From: Corynebacterium rouxii
GTDB lineage: Bacteria > Actinomycetota > Actinomycetes > Mycobacteriales > Mycobacteriaceae
NCBI RefSeq assembly: GCF_902702935.1
Contig: NZ_LR738855.1
Location: 186,001 to 250,000, forward strand
Length of the DNA: 64,000 bases
Reading direction: 5' to 3'
The notes below the pieces were generated by a model, which did not search any database, was not told the DNA's origin, and saw only the letters and a list, made by a program, of their open reading frames with translations. The position numbers were made by a program, and so were the translations under genes. Shown one piece after another: positions 1-8,800 of the stretch (position 1 is the first letter of the stretch; each line of letters opens with the position of its first letter).

Positions 1-1
1 A

Positions 2-229
2 GATCCTGAAGAAATCGAGGTAGATCAGTGGGGAACGTATCGATTAAAAAAAGAAGTGCTCACTCCAGATAAGCATTGCATTACTTTGCGAGTGGTAACA
101 GGTAAAACACGTGGTAATGATACTCGAACGTTCAAAGTCAATTCTGCCTTTCCGCTTCGTGGCGGAGACGGAGTCACCGAAGTCCTATCGGATGGTAGAA
201 TTATGACGCGATATAGGAAGGAGGAATGA
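2..229 (+). CDS. C-terminal fragment of phage protein, possibly MuF-type head protein with toxin tail
   Basis: The reading frame is open from the window edge and ends at TGA 227-229, giving the last 75 residues of a larger protein. The fragment is polar and basic at its end, with GKTRGNDTRTF, a short FPLRGGDG stretch and a C-terminal MTRYRKEE. I do not recognise it by sequence. Position is informative: it sits before scaffold and major capsid, where temperate phages place the portal and then the MuF minor head protein, whose C-terminus often carries a polymorphic nuclease-like toxin. Its stop overlaps the start of a small acidic gene. The toxin assignment is inference from order and charge only, because the rest of the gene is outside the window. 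Confidence 0.5.
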   Translation, partial: DPEEIEVDQWGTYRLKKEVLTPDKHCITLRVVTGKTRGNDTRTFKVNSAFPLRGGDGVTEVLSDGRIMTRYRKEE

Positions 230-537
230 TGGCTGAGAGTGTGTATAAAAAAATCGAGCGTGAAACGGGTGGGAAAGTTTTCTACGGTGTCGATGCTGGA
301 CCTGACAATCAGGACAATATAACTATTGACGCTTACTACGTAGAAGCACTACTGAACTACGGTTATTTAGACGTCGATTTGAAAAAAGAGTTCTTGGAAC
401 TGTGGTTGACTGATGATGAGTATGAGGATCTGGAAGCACTCGATTATGTGCAGGATCTGACGTATAAGATGCTGCTGAAATATGCGGGCATGGAGCCTCG
501 TGTAGATATATCCCCATTCCTCCATAAAGCCGCATAA
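226..537 (+). CDS. Small acidic phage protein, candidate immunity protein
   Basis: This 103-residue protein is strongly acidic (22 Asp/Glu against 10 Lys/Arg) with no signal peptide or membrane segment. Two start codons lie in tandem at 226 and 229; AGGAAGGAGG just upstream fits either, and the overlap with the previous stop implies translational coupling. Codons and base composition are more AT-rich than in the following structural genes. A strong terminator follows at once, so it forms a unit with the upstream gene rather than with scaffold. Small size, acidity, coupling to a basic C-terminal domain and a private terminator are what an immunity protein would look like. No family is recognised, and a minor structural protein remains possible. 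Confidence 0.7.
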   Translation: MMAESVYKKIERETGGKVFYGVDAGPDNQDNITIDAYYVEALLNYGYLDVDLKKEFLELWLTDDEYEDLEALDYVQDLTYKMLLKYAGMEPRVDISPFLHKAA

Positions 538-553
538 CTACATCAACTATCTC

Positions 554-583
554 ACCCGTTACCGCAATCGGTAGCGGGTTTTT
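554..583 (+). terminator. Intrinsic terminator after the acidic gene
   Basis: An 11-bp stem (554-564 with 569-579, one G-T pair) with a CAAT loop runs into five T residues. It separates the two left-edge genes from scaffold and capsid, so capsid genes either read through it or have a promoter of their own, which I cannot place in the 30 bases before the scaffold gene. Confidence 0.8.
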
Positions 584-613
584 CTATACCCAAAATCGGA
601 AGGATTGTAAGCA

Positions 614-1234
614 ATGCACAAGAAACGAGCCCCATGGGTCCGAGCGATCATCAACGACTCCGACACCGCTCATAGTGGATCTAGTGCGGGAGTAGATGAC
701 CAAAACAGCCCTAAAACTACTTCGCAAGACGGGAAAGCCGAAGGAGATAAGGCTGCCGAAGATTCTGACAGTAATGAAGATCCAGAAGCCCGTGGATCAA
801 AGACGATGGTGCTTAAGGATCTTGCTCGTGAGCGCGATAAACGCCAAGAAGCAGAGCAGCAACGCGACGAATTTAAAGCGAAGCTCGATGAGATCGAGCG
901 GTCAAAAATGAGCGATCACGAAAAAGCAGTAGCAGATCGTGATCAGGCATTAGCAAGAATTGCGGAGCTGGAAAAGCAAATCGCTGACGGAGAAGCTGCA
1001 TCAAAGCGGCGTGAAGCCGTCTCACAAGCATTGTCCGCAACGAAATTACCCGCCGAGATGGCGGACAGGCTGCGGGGAGAAACCGCAGAAGAAATCATGG
1101 AAGACGCAAAAGCGCTTGCAAAGACAATCGGCTTCGACCGCTCTGCCTTTGATCCTTCACAGGGTCAGAACGCAGCTGGAAAGTCGCAAGCGAACTCACT
1201 CTCAAGCGCTTTGCGCGCCCACTTTAACGTCTAA
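614..1234 (+). CDS. Phage capsid scaffolding protein
   Basis: A 206-residue, highly charged, mostly helical protein. Residues 1-60 are polar and disordered, about 70-150 form a Lys/Glu-rich coiled coil (RDKRQEAEQQRDEFKAKLDE), and the end is short and hydrophobic (SSALRAHFNV), the part that usually docks on capsid protein. Length, composition and the place directly before the major capsid gene are those of siphovirus scaffolds (DUF4355-like). It would guide procapsid assembly and then leave or be degraded. GGAAGG lies about ten bases before ATG 614. Eleven bases separate it from the capsid gene, so the two are co-transcribed. The role is assigned from shape and position. Confidence 0.8.
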   Translation: MHKKRAPWVRAIINDSDTAHSGSSAGVDDQNSPKTTSQDGKAEGDKAAEDSDSNEDPEARGSKTMVLKDLARERDKRQEAEQQRDEFKAKLDEIERSKMSDHEKAVADRDQALARIAELEKQIADGEAASKRREAVSQALSATKLPAEMADRLRGETAEEIMEDAKALAKTIGFDRSAFDPSQGQNAAGKSQANSLSSALRAHFNV

Positions 1235-1245
1235 AGGAGGAAGAA

Positions 1246-2235
1246 ATGGCGATCACCCTAGAACAAGCAAAGCTCAATACCCTAGAAGATTATGAGCCAA
1301 CCGTCATCGATGAATTCCGCAAAGAATCGGTAATTCTCGACAACCTGGCATTCGACACAGCAGTGAATCCAGCTGGAGGAGGCGCAACCCTTTCGTACGG
1401 CTACCGCCGCCTAGCTACGCAGCGTGATGCAGCATTCCGCGAAATCGGAACGGAGTACACCGATAAGGAAGTCACCACCAAGAAAATTAGCGTCGAGCTG
1501 AAACCCCTGGGTGGATCCTTTAAGGTCGACCGTGTGCTCGCGCACCTCGGGCCAGCCGCATCAGATGAAATCGCGTTGCAGATGTCGCAGCTGATCAAAG
1601 CGACCAATACTAAATTCTGCGATGCTGTCATCAACGGAGACACCGCAAAGGACGCAAACGGTTTTGATGGCCTTGATAAGGCTCTGAAAGATTCTTCTAC
1701 CGAATTGAACAAGGAAGAAGAAGGAACCGAGCGCGATTGGTCTAAGTTCACATCCGCGGATGAAGCGATGTCGGTGCTCGATGATCTCGACGAACTTTTG
1801 GATGCACTTGATGGTCCGCCAACCATGCTCTTCGGCAACAAACGCGCCTTGGCGAAGATTCGCGCAGCAGCGCGCCGGGCAAACATGTACTCGCGAGAGC
1901 CAGTGGAAGGCCTGCTGGGGTCTAATGGTCATCAGATTATGCGCGAGCAGATCGGAAATGTGATCATCGTTGATCCTGGTACAAAAGCTGGCACCAATGA
2001 CCCGATCATTCCTGTGACTCTGGGAAAGACGAGCCTCTATGCAGTGCGCTTTGGCCTTGACGGCTTCCATGGTGTCACCACCACAGATGGACGCATGATC
2101 AAGACATGGCTCCCAGACTTCTCTACAGCTGGTGCCGTCAAGCGCGGCGAAGTCGAGCTTGGTCCTATCGCAGTTGCACTGAAGTCGACCAAGGCTGCTG
2201 CCGTGATGCGCAACATCAAGCTAGCTGATAACTAG
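1246..2235 (+). CDS. Major capsid protein, HK97 fold
   Basis: A 329-residue protein with features of actinophage HK97-fold capsid proteins: an N-terminal arm (residues 1-25), a long P-domain-like stretch with ADEIALQMSQLIKATNTKFCDAVING, and a C-terminal A-domain-like region (MIKTWLPDFSTAGAVKRGEVELGPIAVAL). It would form the icosahedral shell. AAAGGAGGAAGAA before ATG 1246 is one of the strongest ribosome sites in the window, as expected for the most abundant virion protein. It lies between scaffold and the connector genes. No separate prohead protease is visible here, although it could lie upstream of the window. Confidence 0.88.
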   Translation: MAITLEQAKLNTLEDYEPTVIDEFRKESVILDNLAFDTAVNPAGGGATLSYGYRRLATQRDAAFREIGTEYTDKEVTTKKISVELKPLGGSFKVDRVLAHLGPAASDEIALQMSQLIKATNTKFCDAVINGDTAKDANGFDGLDKALKDSSTELNKEEEGTERDWSKFTSADEAMSVLDDLDELLDALDGPPTMLFGNKRALAKIRAAARRANMYSREPVEGLLGSNGHQIMREQIGNVIIVDPGTKAGTNDPIIPVTLGKTSLYAVRFGLDGFHGVTTTDGRMIKTWLPDFSTAGAVKRGEVELGPIAVALKSTKAAAVMRNIKLADN

Positions 2236-2243
2236 GAGATGAC

Positions 2244-2543
2244 ATGGCAATCGTAAAAACACCAGTACACGGATACACAGGACCTGTTGGCGATGATTAT
2301 TTCGTCGACGGAGTCTGCAAAGTCCCAGACCACAAACTCGCGTACTACAAGCGCCATGGGTACATCATCGATGCTGAAGAACTCTCTGGGCAGGAAGGGA
2401 CTGAAGCCGAAGCATTAGGAATACCAGGTGCAAAAGCAAAGAAAGCTGAGCTTGTTGCCTATGCCACCAAGCTAGGTATTAATACCGACGGACTAGATGT
2501 TGCAGGTCTTCGCGAAGCAATTGAGGCTCACACAGAACACTAG
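2244..2543 (+). CDS. Small phage head protein with HeH/SAP-like tail
   Basis: A 99-residue protein eight bases after the capsid gene, with GGAG-type ribosome site. Residues 1-48 form a compact, Tyr- and His-containing region; residues 60-97 (KKAELVAYATKLGINTDGLDVAGLREAI) match the helix-extended loop-helix (HeH, SAP-related) pattern seen in many small phage head proteins next to capsid genes. Such proteins are often head decoration or head-tail interface factors, and the motif suggests nucleic-acid or protein contact. The exact job is not known. Confidence 0.72.
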   Translation: MAIVKTPVHGYTGPVGDDYFVDGVCKVPDHKLAYYKRHGYIIDAEELSGQEGTEAEALGIPGAKAKKAELVAYATKLGINTDGLDVAGLREAIEAHTEH

Positions 2544-2553
2544 GAGGTAGCAC

Positions 2554-2964
2554 ATGGCGATCTTCCTAAAAATACCGATTGTGGAGATCTGGCCTGACCT
2601 AGACGGTTCTCGCGAATCCTACGCTGAGAGGCTCATCGGGCGTGCTGAGGCTATCATCATGCAGCGTTTTCCCACACTGGAGAAAAGAACCCGCGATGGA
2701 TCAATTTCAGCCAGTGTGGTCGCAGGCGTAGTCGAAGATATGGTCACTAGGGCCCTTGATAAAACTAGCCGTGGCGGTATGGATAAGCTCGCGTACCCAG
2801 AAGTTCAGATGGAATGGTCTTCTGATGGCGGCCTCGGGTCTGGAAATCTCCTCTGGCTTACAACGGATGAAATCGTTTTGCTCTCCCCACCGCAGCCACG
2901 CGGGGTCTTCAGCATTCGAAAAGCTCCCACGCCAACTTTTTCGGAAGGGAGCAATCGGTGGTGA
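2554..2964 (+). CDS. Head-tail connector, Gp19/Gp15/Gp42-like adaptor
   Basis: A 136-residue protein with the layout of the phage Gp19/Gp15/Gp42 family: an N-terminal helix set with DLDGSRESYAERLIGRAEAIIMQRFP, a middle helix with VAGVVEDMVTRALDK, and a C-terminal extended part around TTDEIVLLSPP. These proteins form the ring that joins portal to tail. AGGAGG lies before ATG 2554. The stop overlaps the next gene by seven bases, typical of the tightly packed connector run. Confidence 0.78.
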   Translation: MAIFLKIPIVEIWPDLDGSRESYAERLIGRAEAIIMQRFPTLEKRTRDGSISASVVAGVVEDMVTRALDKTSRGGMDKLAYPEVQMEWSSDGGLGSGNLLWLTTDEIVLLSPPQPRGVFSIRKAPTPTFSEGSNRW

Positions 2965-3329
2965 GCGCAATAGTTCTTTTTCAACCAAAGTTCATTCTCC
3001 GAAAAGTGATAGAAGGTCGTGAAGACCCCATCACTGGAGAACCTGGTAGTCCTACCATCACTGAAATTGCTGGACGTGGGCTAGTCCAAGAACCACTATG
3101 GTCAAGTGAAAAAGAAGTGGGGTCAACATCTGTGAAGGATGAACGCCTCATCCTCTTTTGCCCAACGCATATCCCGATCACCGATATTGAGATATGTGCT
3201 GCAGATGAATTTGTCGATGATCGCGGAAGAGTCTGGCAGTGCATCACTGATGGACACGAGCGCGGTATCCCAGGTAAAAAACCTGAGTACATTGCAACGC
3301 GGGTTCGCCGGGCCAAGGGGAAGAGATGA
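2958..3329 (+). CDS. Phage head-tail connector, stopper-like
   Basis: A 123-residue, mainly beta-strand protein (LILFCPTHIPITDIEI, VDDRGRVWQCITDGHERG) in the place where siphoviruses encode the head-completion or stopper protein that holds DNA in the head. There are tandem GTG codons at 2958 and 2961; GGAAGGGAG at 2942-2950 fits either. It overlaps both neighbours by a few bases, indicating coupled translation. The family call rests on gene order and size. Confidence 0.7.
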   Translation: MVSAIVLFQPKFILRKVIEGREDPITGEPGSPTITEIAGRGLVQEPLWSSEKEVGSTSVKDERLILFCPTHIPITDIEICAADEFVDDRGRVWQCITDGHERGIPGKKPEYIATRVRRAKGKR

Positions 3330-3646
3330 AAGCGCGGCTGACGGTCTTCAAGTCCCAGATCCCACAACAAGTCAGGTTGCAATCGAGGTCAGGTCGAAGG
3401 AAAATAGCCCGTCAAATCGCAGACGCCGCCCGCGCTGATGCACCGTATCGCACCGGTGCTTATGCAACGGGGATTGAGGTCAAAGAATCCGGAACCCAGA
3501 TCATGGTCGTTGACACTGACGAAACCGCAATCCACAAGGAGTACGGGACAAGTAAAACACCTGCTCATGCATCACTTACCAATGCGGCGATGGGTTACGG
3601 CAAGTACTCCGGAATGCGACCAAGGAAAGGTAAAGGTAGACGATGA
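3326..3646 (+). CDS. Tail-completion protein, HK97 gp10-like
   Basis: A 106-residue basic protein with the HK97 gp10 signature: an N-terminal helix with RQIADAARADAPYRTGAYATGI, then the conserved IHKEYGTSKTPAH turn and a short C-terminal basic tail. gp10-family proteins act at the head-tail joining stage. ATG 3326 overlaps the previous stop (ATGA), and the 3' end overlaps the next start. The tail KGKGRR is short compared with some relatives, but the conserved core is complete. Confidence 0.85.
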   Translation: MKARLTVFKSQIPQQVRLQSRSGRRKIARQIADAARADAPYRTGAYATGIEVKESGTQIMVVDTDETAIHKEYGTSKTPAHASLTNAAMGYGKYSGMRPRKGKGRR

Positions 3647-4098
3647 GAGTACCGATGCCCTACGCGCCGGGTGAGATCCGAAAGTTTTTGCTTCAGCAGG
3701 AGGTGTTCACCGATCTTTTGCACGGCGGGAAGGTAACGACACGTGAGGTGCCGGATCCCTTGGCAAGGCCGCATGTGACAGTCGCCGCTGTCGGTCATGT
3801 TGGTGATGATCCGATGCTGCGCCGGTTGATGATCCAAGTCACCCCGTGGGTGCCTGGGTGTGATATTTCGAAGATCGATGAAGATCCTGATGTCACAGCA
3901 TGGAACCTTGCCGCGACGGCAGGGGAGCTGTTGGGAAGAGCGAAGAACATCATCATCGATGATCTGCATGCGTGGTCTGCGACGTGGGTTGACGGACCAA
4001 TTCAGCTTTACGACACCAATCGTGGAGCAGACAAAATTTTGTATTACGCGCCTGTGCGGTTTCAGATCCATCTGCGCCGCCGGGCGCAGATTATTTAG
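3643..4098 (+). CDS. Tail terminator protein
   Basis: A 151-residue protein between the gp10-like gene and the major tail protein, the usual place of the tail terminator that caps the tube at the head end. Its mixed fold includes the hydrophobic strand HVTVAAVGH, a middle helix with LAATAGELLGRAKNIII and a C-terminal strand (YYAPVRFQIHLRRRAQII). It overlaps the previous gene by four bases (ATGA). AGGAGGA follows for the next gene. Assigned by position and size; sequence support is modest. Confidence 0.72.
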   Translation: MRVPMPYAPGEIRKFLLQQEVFTDLLHGGKVTTREVPDPLARPHVTVAAVGHVGDDPMLRRLMIQVTPWVPGCDISKIDEDPDVTAWNLAATAGELLGRAKNIIIDDLHAWSATWVDGPIQLYDTNRGADKILYYAPVRFQIHLRRRAQII

Positions 4099-4107
4099 GA
4101 GGAGAAA

Positions 4108-4950
4108 ATGTCCAATTACGCAAATCCGGAGAAGGCCTATGTGTGGCTTGACGGTGATGCATTCCGAGGGGCCGCTGGCGCAGATATGCCTAGCGATCTT
4201 TTCGCTGAATCGCTTGAGGGATTTCTGCCATATGGCGGTGTCGAAGCTGGCTTTGAGCTGACCTCGGAGCAGGCTGTTAATAAGCTGCAGGTGTTTAATT
4301 ACCGCAAGGCTGCCTACAAGGTTGCTCGTGACCCGCTAACCGAGGGGTGTAAGTTCCGGGCAGTCGATAACTCGGAGGCAACTGTTCGCACGCGTGCCCA
4401 GGGTGGGAAAATCAAAAAGATTGGCGACCACTATGCTGTCGAAAAGGGCATTGGTGAGGAATTCTCCTTGCTGATCCGCCTCGATGATGGTGAGGAGCAA
4501 ATGGCTATTTGGTGTGAGCGATGCACCCTTTCTGGCCCTGCTACTCGCGCTGCAATCGATGGCAAGAGCCTTGATGGCTATGAATTCTCCGTGGAATTCC
4601 TCGTGCCAGCCGTTGAAATTCTTCCTGGGCTTCCAGACGGAATGAACATCGATGACGATAGCGGTCAGGATGAGGAAGACGGGGCCGGTGAAAAAACCGT
4701 GACCCTTCCCTCTGGGGCTTCTGGAGGCACCTTTACCCTCTCCATCGATGGGCAGAAATCCGCTGATATTGCGCAGAATTCCAACGGCACCGCCGTCCAG
4801 GTGATTCTGCGCAAAGTCAAAGGCGGGGAGAAAGCCTCTGTCACAGGCCGCGCAGGAGGCCCCTTCACCGTCAAGGGGGTAACCGGCGCACTGACCGCAG
4901 ACGGCACCAACCTCACCGGCTCCAGCTCGCAAGAGGTCACCGTCGCATAA
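4108..4950 (+). CDS. Major tail tube protein with C-terminal Ig-like domain
   Basis: A 280-residue protein. Residues 1-185 carry the tube-protein part (NPEKAYVWLDGDAF, then a strand-rich core with FSLLIRLDDGEEQMAIW). An acidic linker at about 186-197 (DDDSGQDEEDGAGE) leads to a small Ig-like domain with Gly, Ser and Thr-rich strands, ending SSQEVTVA. Tail tubes of many phages have such surface-exposed Ig-like additions, thought to help adhere to carbohydrate. A strong ribosome site (AGGAGGA) and the terminator after it suggest very high expression. Confidence 0.85.
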   Translation: MSNYANPEKAYVWLDGDAFRGAAGADMPSDLFAESLEGFLPYGGVEAGFELTSEQAVNKLQVFNYRKAAYKVARDPLTEGCKFRAVDNSEATVRTRAQGGKIKKIGDHYAVEKGIGEEFSLLIRLDDGEEQMAIWCERCTLSGPATRAAIDGKSLDGYEFSVEFLVPAVEILPGLPDGMNIDDDSGQDEEDGAGEKTVTLPSGASGGTFTLSIDGQKSADIAQNSNGTAVQVILRKVKGGEKASVTGRAGGPFTVKGVTGALTADGTNLTGSSSQEVTVA

Positions 4951-4972
4951 TCAGCGCCTGCATTGAGGAAAA

Positions 4973-5017
4973 GCGGATCGCCTCTTCTTTTTGAAGAAAA
5001 GGATCCGCCCTTTTTTT
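4973..5017 (+). terminator. Terminator or attenuator after the tail tube gene
   Basis: GCGGATC (4973-4979) pairs with GATCCGC (5002-5008), with an inner TCTTC/GAAGA stem, followed by seven T residues. It would limit downstream genes (chaperones, tape measure) relative to the abundant tube protein. Confidence 0.75.
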
Positions 5018-5047
5018 ATTCCACCACCCACCAAGAAGGGAAAACCC

Positions 5048-5401
5048 ATGTCGGAAAAAATCGATATTTTTGAAAAAGCCTGCTCTATTGACGCAGGAGA
5101 ACCACAGGAAATCACACTCCGAGGCAACGATCTCACCATCCGCCGAAACTTCACCGCCGACGAAGTCCACAAAATCATCCGCCTCTACGGCCCAGAGGTC
5201 GCAGAGCAGCCGCTACAAGAGGTCACCCGCGAGCTCATTGATCTTATTTCCACATCGGAGGAGAAAGCGAAGGCTGATTTCGTGAATGATTTAATGCAGC
5301 TTTCATTTCCAGAATTCAACAAGGTGCAGAGCCTGCTCACCCAGATTGCAGGTATCCGTGGCGAAGACGGAAATTTTTTGACGGGGTCGAAAGACTCCTA
5401 A
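5048..5401 (+). CDS. Tail assembly chaperone, short form (lambda gpG analogue)
   Basis: A 117-residue protein between tail tube and tape measure, where siphoviruses make two overlapping chaperones. A TTG at 4991 in the same frame is inside the terminator stem, so I chose ATG 5048, which follows AAGAAGGG. The protein is acidic and helical (FTADEVHKIIRLYG, ELIDLISTSEEKAKADFVNDLMQL). Its 3' end contains the slippery sequence at 5371-5380, and the frame stops at 5399-5401. It should coat the tape measure before tube assembly. Confidence 0.85.
   Translation: MSEKIDIFEKACSIDAGEPQEITLRGNDLTIRRNFTADEVHKIIRLYGPEVAEQPLQEVTRELIDLISTSEEKAKADFVNDLMQLSFPEFNKVQSLLTQIAGIRGEDGNFLTGSKDS
5371..5380 (+). promoter_or_regulatory. 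Programmed -1 ribosomal frameshift site
   Basis: AAATTTTTTG gives two canonical heptamers in the zero frame of the chaperone gene, A-AAT-TTT (5371-5377) and T-TTT-TTG (5374-5380). Slipping back by one base moves the ribosome into the open frame that ends at 5844. The stop of the zero frame lies only 19 bases downstream. Confidence 0.8.
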
Positions 5402-5844
5402 CATCCCTAGAAGACCCTCAAGAACACGCCCGCTGCCTAGCGGGCTTTCAGCGTTTCTACAGCCTTAACTGGCGAAAACAACGCCAAACACTCTGGTGGG
5501 TCGACCTCGTCGTCCTCATACTCAAACTCGATGACTACGAGTGGGGATACACCGATGAAAACATCGCATCCCTCATCGACCGCGAAGACTACTGGCTCAA
5601 CGCCGAATACCAATCGTGGACAACAGACCCAGAAGACCCAGAAGTCAAAAAAGCCCACGAAGAACGAAAAAGATCAGGGACCAAACCCCCACCCAAGCCA
5701 ATCATCTACCCCATCGCGAAACGCCCACAGCACGCAGCAGCGCACCGGGCACAGGAGCTTTTAGCTCAGGTGGCTGAGGTAGAGAAAAAGCCGGCGAAGA
5801 AGCGTATCAGTATTCGTCAGCTTCGGGAGGGCATGGGGAGATAG
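5371..5844 (+). CDS. Frameshift extension of the tail assembly chaperone (gpGT analogue)
   Basis: There is no good start for this frame, but it is open from the slippery site through TAG 5842-5844. Read as a -1 fusion with the gene starting at 5048, the product would be about 265 residues. The extension has the features of the T part: aromatic and charged helices (AGFQRFYSLNWRKQRQTLWWVDLVVLILKL, split by me at its natural turns), then a basic, Pro-containing tail (KPPPKPIIYPIAKRP) that usually contacts the tape measure or tube. Gene order fits exactly. The fusion is inferred from sequence. Confidence 0.78.
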   Translation, partial: KFFDGVERLLTSLEDPQEHARCLAGFQRFYSLNWRKQRQTLWWVDLVVLILKLDDYEWGYTDENIASLIDREDYWLNAEYQSWTTDPEDPEVKKAHEERKRSGTKPPPKPIIYPIAKRPQHAAAHRAQELLAQVAEVEKKPAKKRISIRQLREGMGR

Positions 5845-5860
5845 CTGAGAGGAGCACGCT

Positions 5861-8800
5861 ATGGCTGGCGGCAAAATCGATATTCTGGTTGAACCAGATG
5901 TGAAGGGCTTTGGCCCAAAGATGGAGGCGGGGCTGCGCCCTGCGCTCGGCGTTGCCGGCAAACTTGGCGGTGCACTAGGACTCGCTTTTGCAGGTGCTGG
6001 TATTGCTGGGCTCGGTAAGGAGATCATCGACGTTGGTAATACCTATCGCACGGAGATGAACTCCCTGCAAGCGGTCACGCAGGCATCTGGTGCGGCAATG
6101 GAGGCTGCTGCTGCCAAGGCGCGTGCCCTCGGCAATGACATGGATTTGCCGGCGACATCTGCTGGTGATGCTGCTGCTGCGATGACGGAACTGGCTAAAG
6201 GCGGTTTCACCCTCCAAGAGTCGATGGAGGCTGCGAAGGGTACGCTTCAGTTGGCTGCAGCTGCTCAAATTGATGCAGCCTCCGCCGCGACTATCCAATC
6301 GCAGGCTCTTCAGGCATTCGGACTGACAGCAGACTATGCCTCAACAGCGGCAGATGTTCTATCAGGTGCCGCGAATGCGTCTTCTGCTGAGATCACCGGA
6401 ATCGCCCATGGCCTGCAGCAGGCAGGAACGGTTGCCCATCAATTCGGTGTTTCGATGGAAGACACGGCGACGACGTTGGCGGTCTTTGCGAATGCGGGCA
6501 TCCAAGGCTCTGATGCCGGTACGCTGATGAAATCGGCGTTGCTGGCGTTGACTGATCAAGGCAAACCTGCGCAAGCGGCCATCGAAGAGCTGGGATTGAC
6601 GGTCTATGATGCTCACGGAAAATTCGTGGGAATGTCTGACCTTTTTGACCAGCTCAATCTCGCTGCGTCACGAATGACAGATGAGCAATACCAAGCCGCA
6701 ACAGCAACCCTTTTCGGATCAGACGCTATGCGTCTTGCAGGCATTGCAGCGCAGCAGGGCGCTGAGGGATTCAACCGCACTCGCTCAGCGGTGACTAGGG
6801 CCGGCCAAGCAGCAGAACTAGCTGCCGCGCAAACCCAAGGTCTGCCAGGTGCAATCGAAATGGTCGGTAACGCGTGGGAGGAAACTGCCCTTGGTATCTA
6901 CACCTCGATCGAAGGACCTTTAACTAGCGGCCTGAAAGGCCTAGCCGAAGGGATCACAGGACTTGCCCCCACAATTGCTGATTTCTCAGCAACCGCTGTA
7001 GGAGCTTTCGCAGATCTAGCAGGATCAGCAGCAGCACTAGGAGGAGCGTTTACCCAGCTCCCATCCGAGGTCCAGCACCTCGGTCTAGCACTCGGTGGAC
7101 TAGCCATCGCCAAGCACACCGGAGCCATTGGTGCATTCAGCTCAAAAGTTAAATCCGCCAAAAGCGGAATTGCTGGATTCCGAACTGACATCGCCTCAAC
7201 ACGAGGGGCATTTCAGGAACTCGGCGGCTCGATTTCAAAAACATCAGCAGCAATGCTCGTCCTTGGTGAGCGTGTCCCTGCCATCGGCAAAATGGGGGAT
7301 GCTTATCATGGGGCATCATCCAAGCTGAAAACCGTTGCAGCAGCACACCGCGAAGCAGCCACAGCAGCACGCGCCCAGTGGATCGCAGAAAAAGACCTCT
7401 TCACCGCCGTTGATCGTCTGGGTGCATCAATGGGGCATGGGGCTGCAGCCAAGGCAGCGTCTTTCGCAGGAACAATGAAGGGAAGCGTGGCCGCCGCAAT
7501 TTCTGGGGTGAAGTCCGCCGCAGGTGGCCTCATCAGCATGCTTGGTGGCCCCTGGGGTGCGGCGTTTCTTGCGGCTGGCTGGGCAGTCGGTGAAGTATCT
7601 AGCGAGCTAGCAAAAGCCCGAAAACAGCAAGAACTCCTCAGAGAAGCAACACTTCGCACCGCCGACTCTCAACGAGAGATGGCAACAGCGATCGTCTCAG
7701 GGGACACCGCTGGTGCGATCAAATCCATGACAACCGCCCTCGATGAATTCATCGAAAGACAACAACAGCTTGCCGAAACGAAACCGGGCAAAATTAGCGG
7801 AGTTATGAGCACACTATGGGAAGCAGCCAAAAACGGCGGCGACATAGTAAGCAGTGCTGGAAAAACAGCCGGTAACACGGTAATCGCAGAAAACGCCGAA
7901 CGAGTATCCGAAGCATTTAAAAAAGTCGGCATTTCCTCTACCGAAATGTCAACAGCCATCTCAGGCAGCGACGAAAAATTCTCAGCACTCATCAACCGCT
8001 TCGACCAAACCACCGAAGGCGGCCGCACCGCAGTCGCACAACTCAAACACCAACGCACCGAATGGCAACGCATCAACGAGGAAACAAAAAACCTCGCGCC
8101 GGGAGCGTTGGAGGTATCAGACGCATTCTCGAAGATTGCAGAATCGTCGACATCAGCTGCGGATAAAGTTAAAGCCCTTAACGCCGTGCTCGACCATATG
8201 TTTGGGCAAGAGCAGTCGAAAGATGACGCTGCAGCAGCCCTTGCTGAGCATATCGACAAGGTCAGCGATGCTGCCGCTAATGCAGTGGATTCAGCCGATG
8301 GATTTGGCAACGCTCTGCTGAAAGCAGATGGGAAGCTCGATCTCACTCAGAAGAATGCGCGTGGCTTGCGGCAAGAACTTATTGGCTTCCGCGACGAGCT
8401 GGCGAATGTAGCTGCCACAGGCGGGGATATGACCGAGGCATGGTCCCAGACACAGGGTGCGCTGGATCAGCTCGCAGAAAAGTATGGGCTAACTTCTGAG
8501 CAGGTGCAGGATCTTGCTGCATCGATGGGGCTTGTGCCGTCGGTTATTGAAACGGCGGTCAATATCGAAGCGGATCCGGCAAAGGCGGATCTGGCCACGG
8601 TATGGGCGCAGGCTGACCAATTGCGTGAAAAACTTGGCCAGCCAGTAGAAATGCGTGTTGCAGATGTAGAGAAGGCGATTAATGATCTCTCTGCGCTGGG
8701 TCTGAAAGTTGATGTCATCAACGCACAGACTGGCCAGATTAAGGTGACTGCTGATACTGAGCAGGCGCTGCAGAATCTCGATATGGTGGTGACGTCAACT

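Noticed and set aside
4991..5047. Longer N-terminus for the tail chaperone from TTG 4991
   Set aside because: It would start inside the terminator stem. ATG 5048 has a proper ribosome site.
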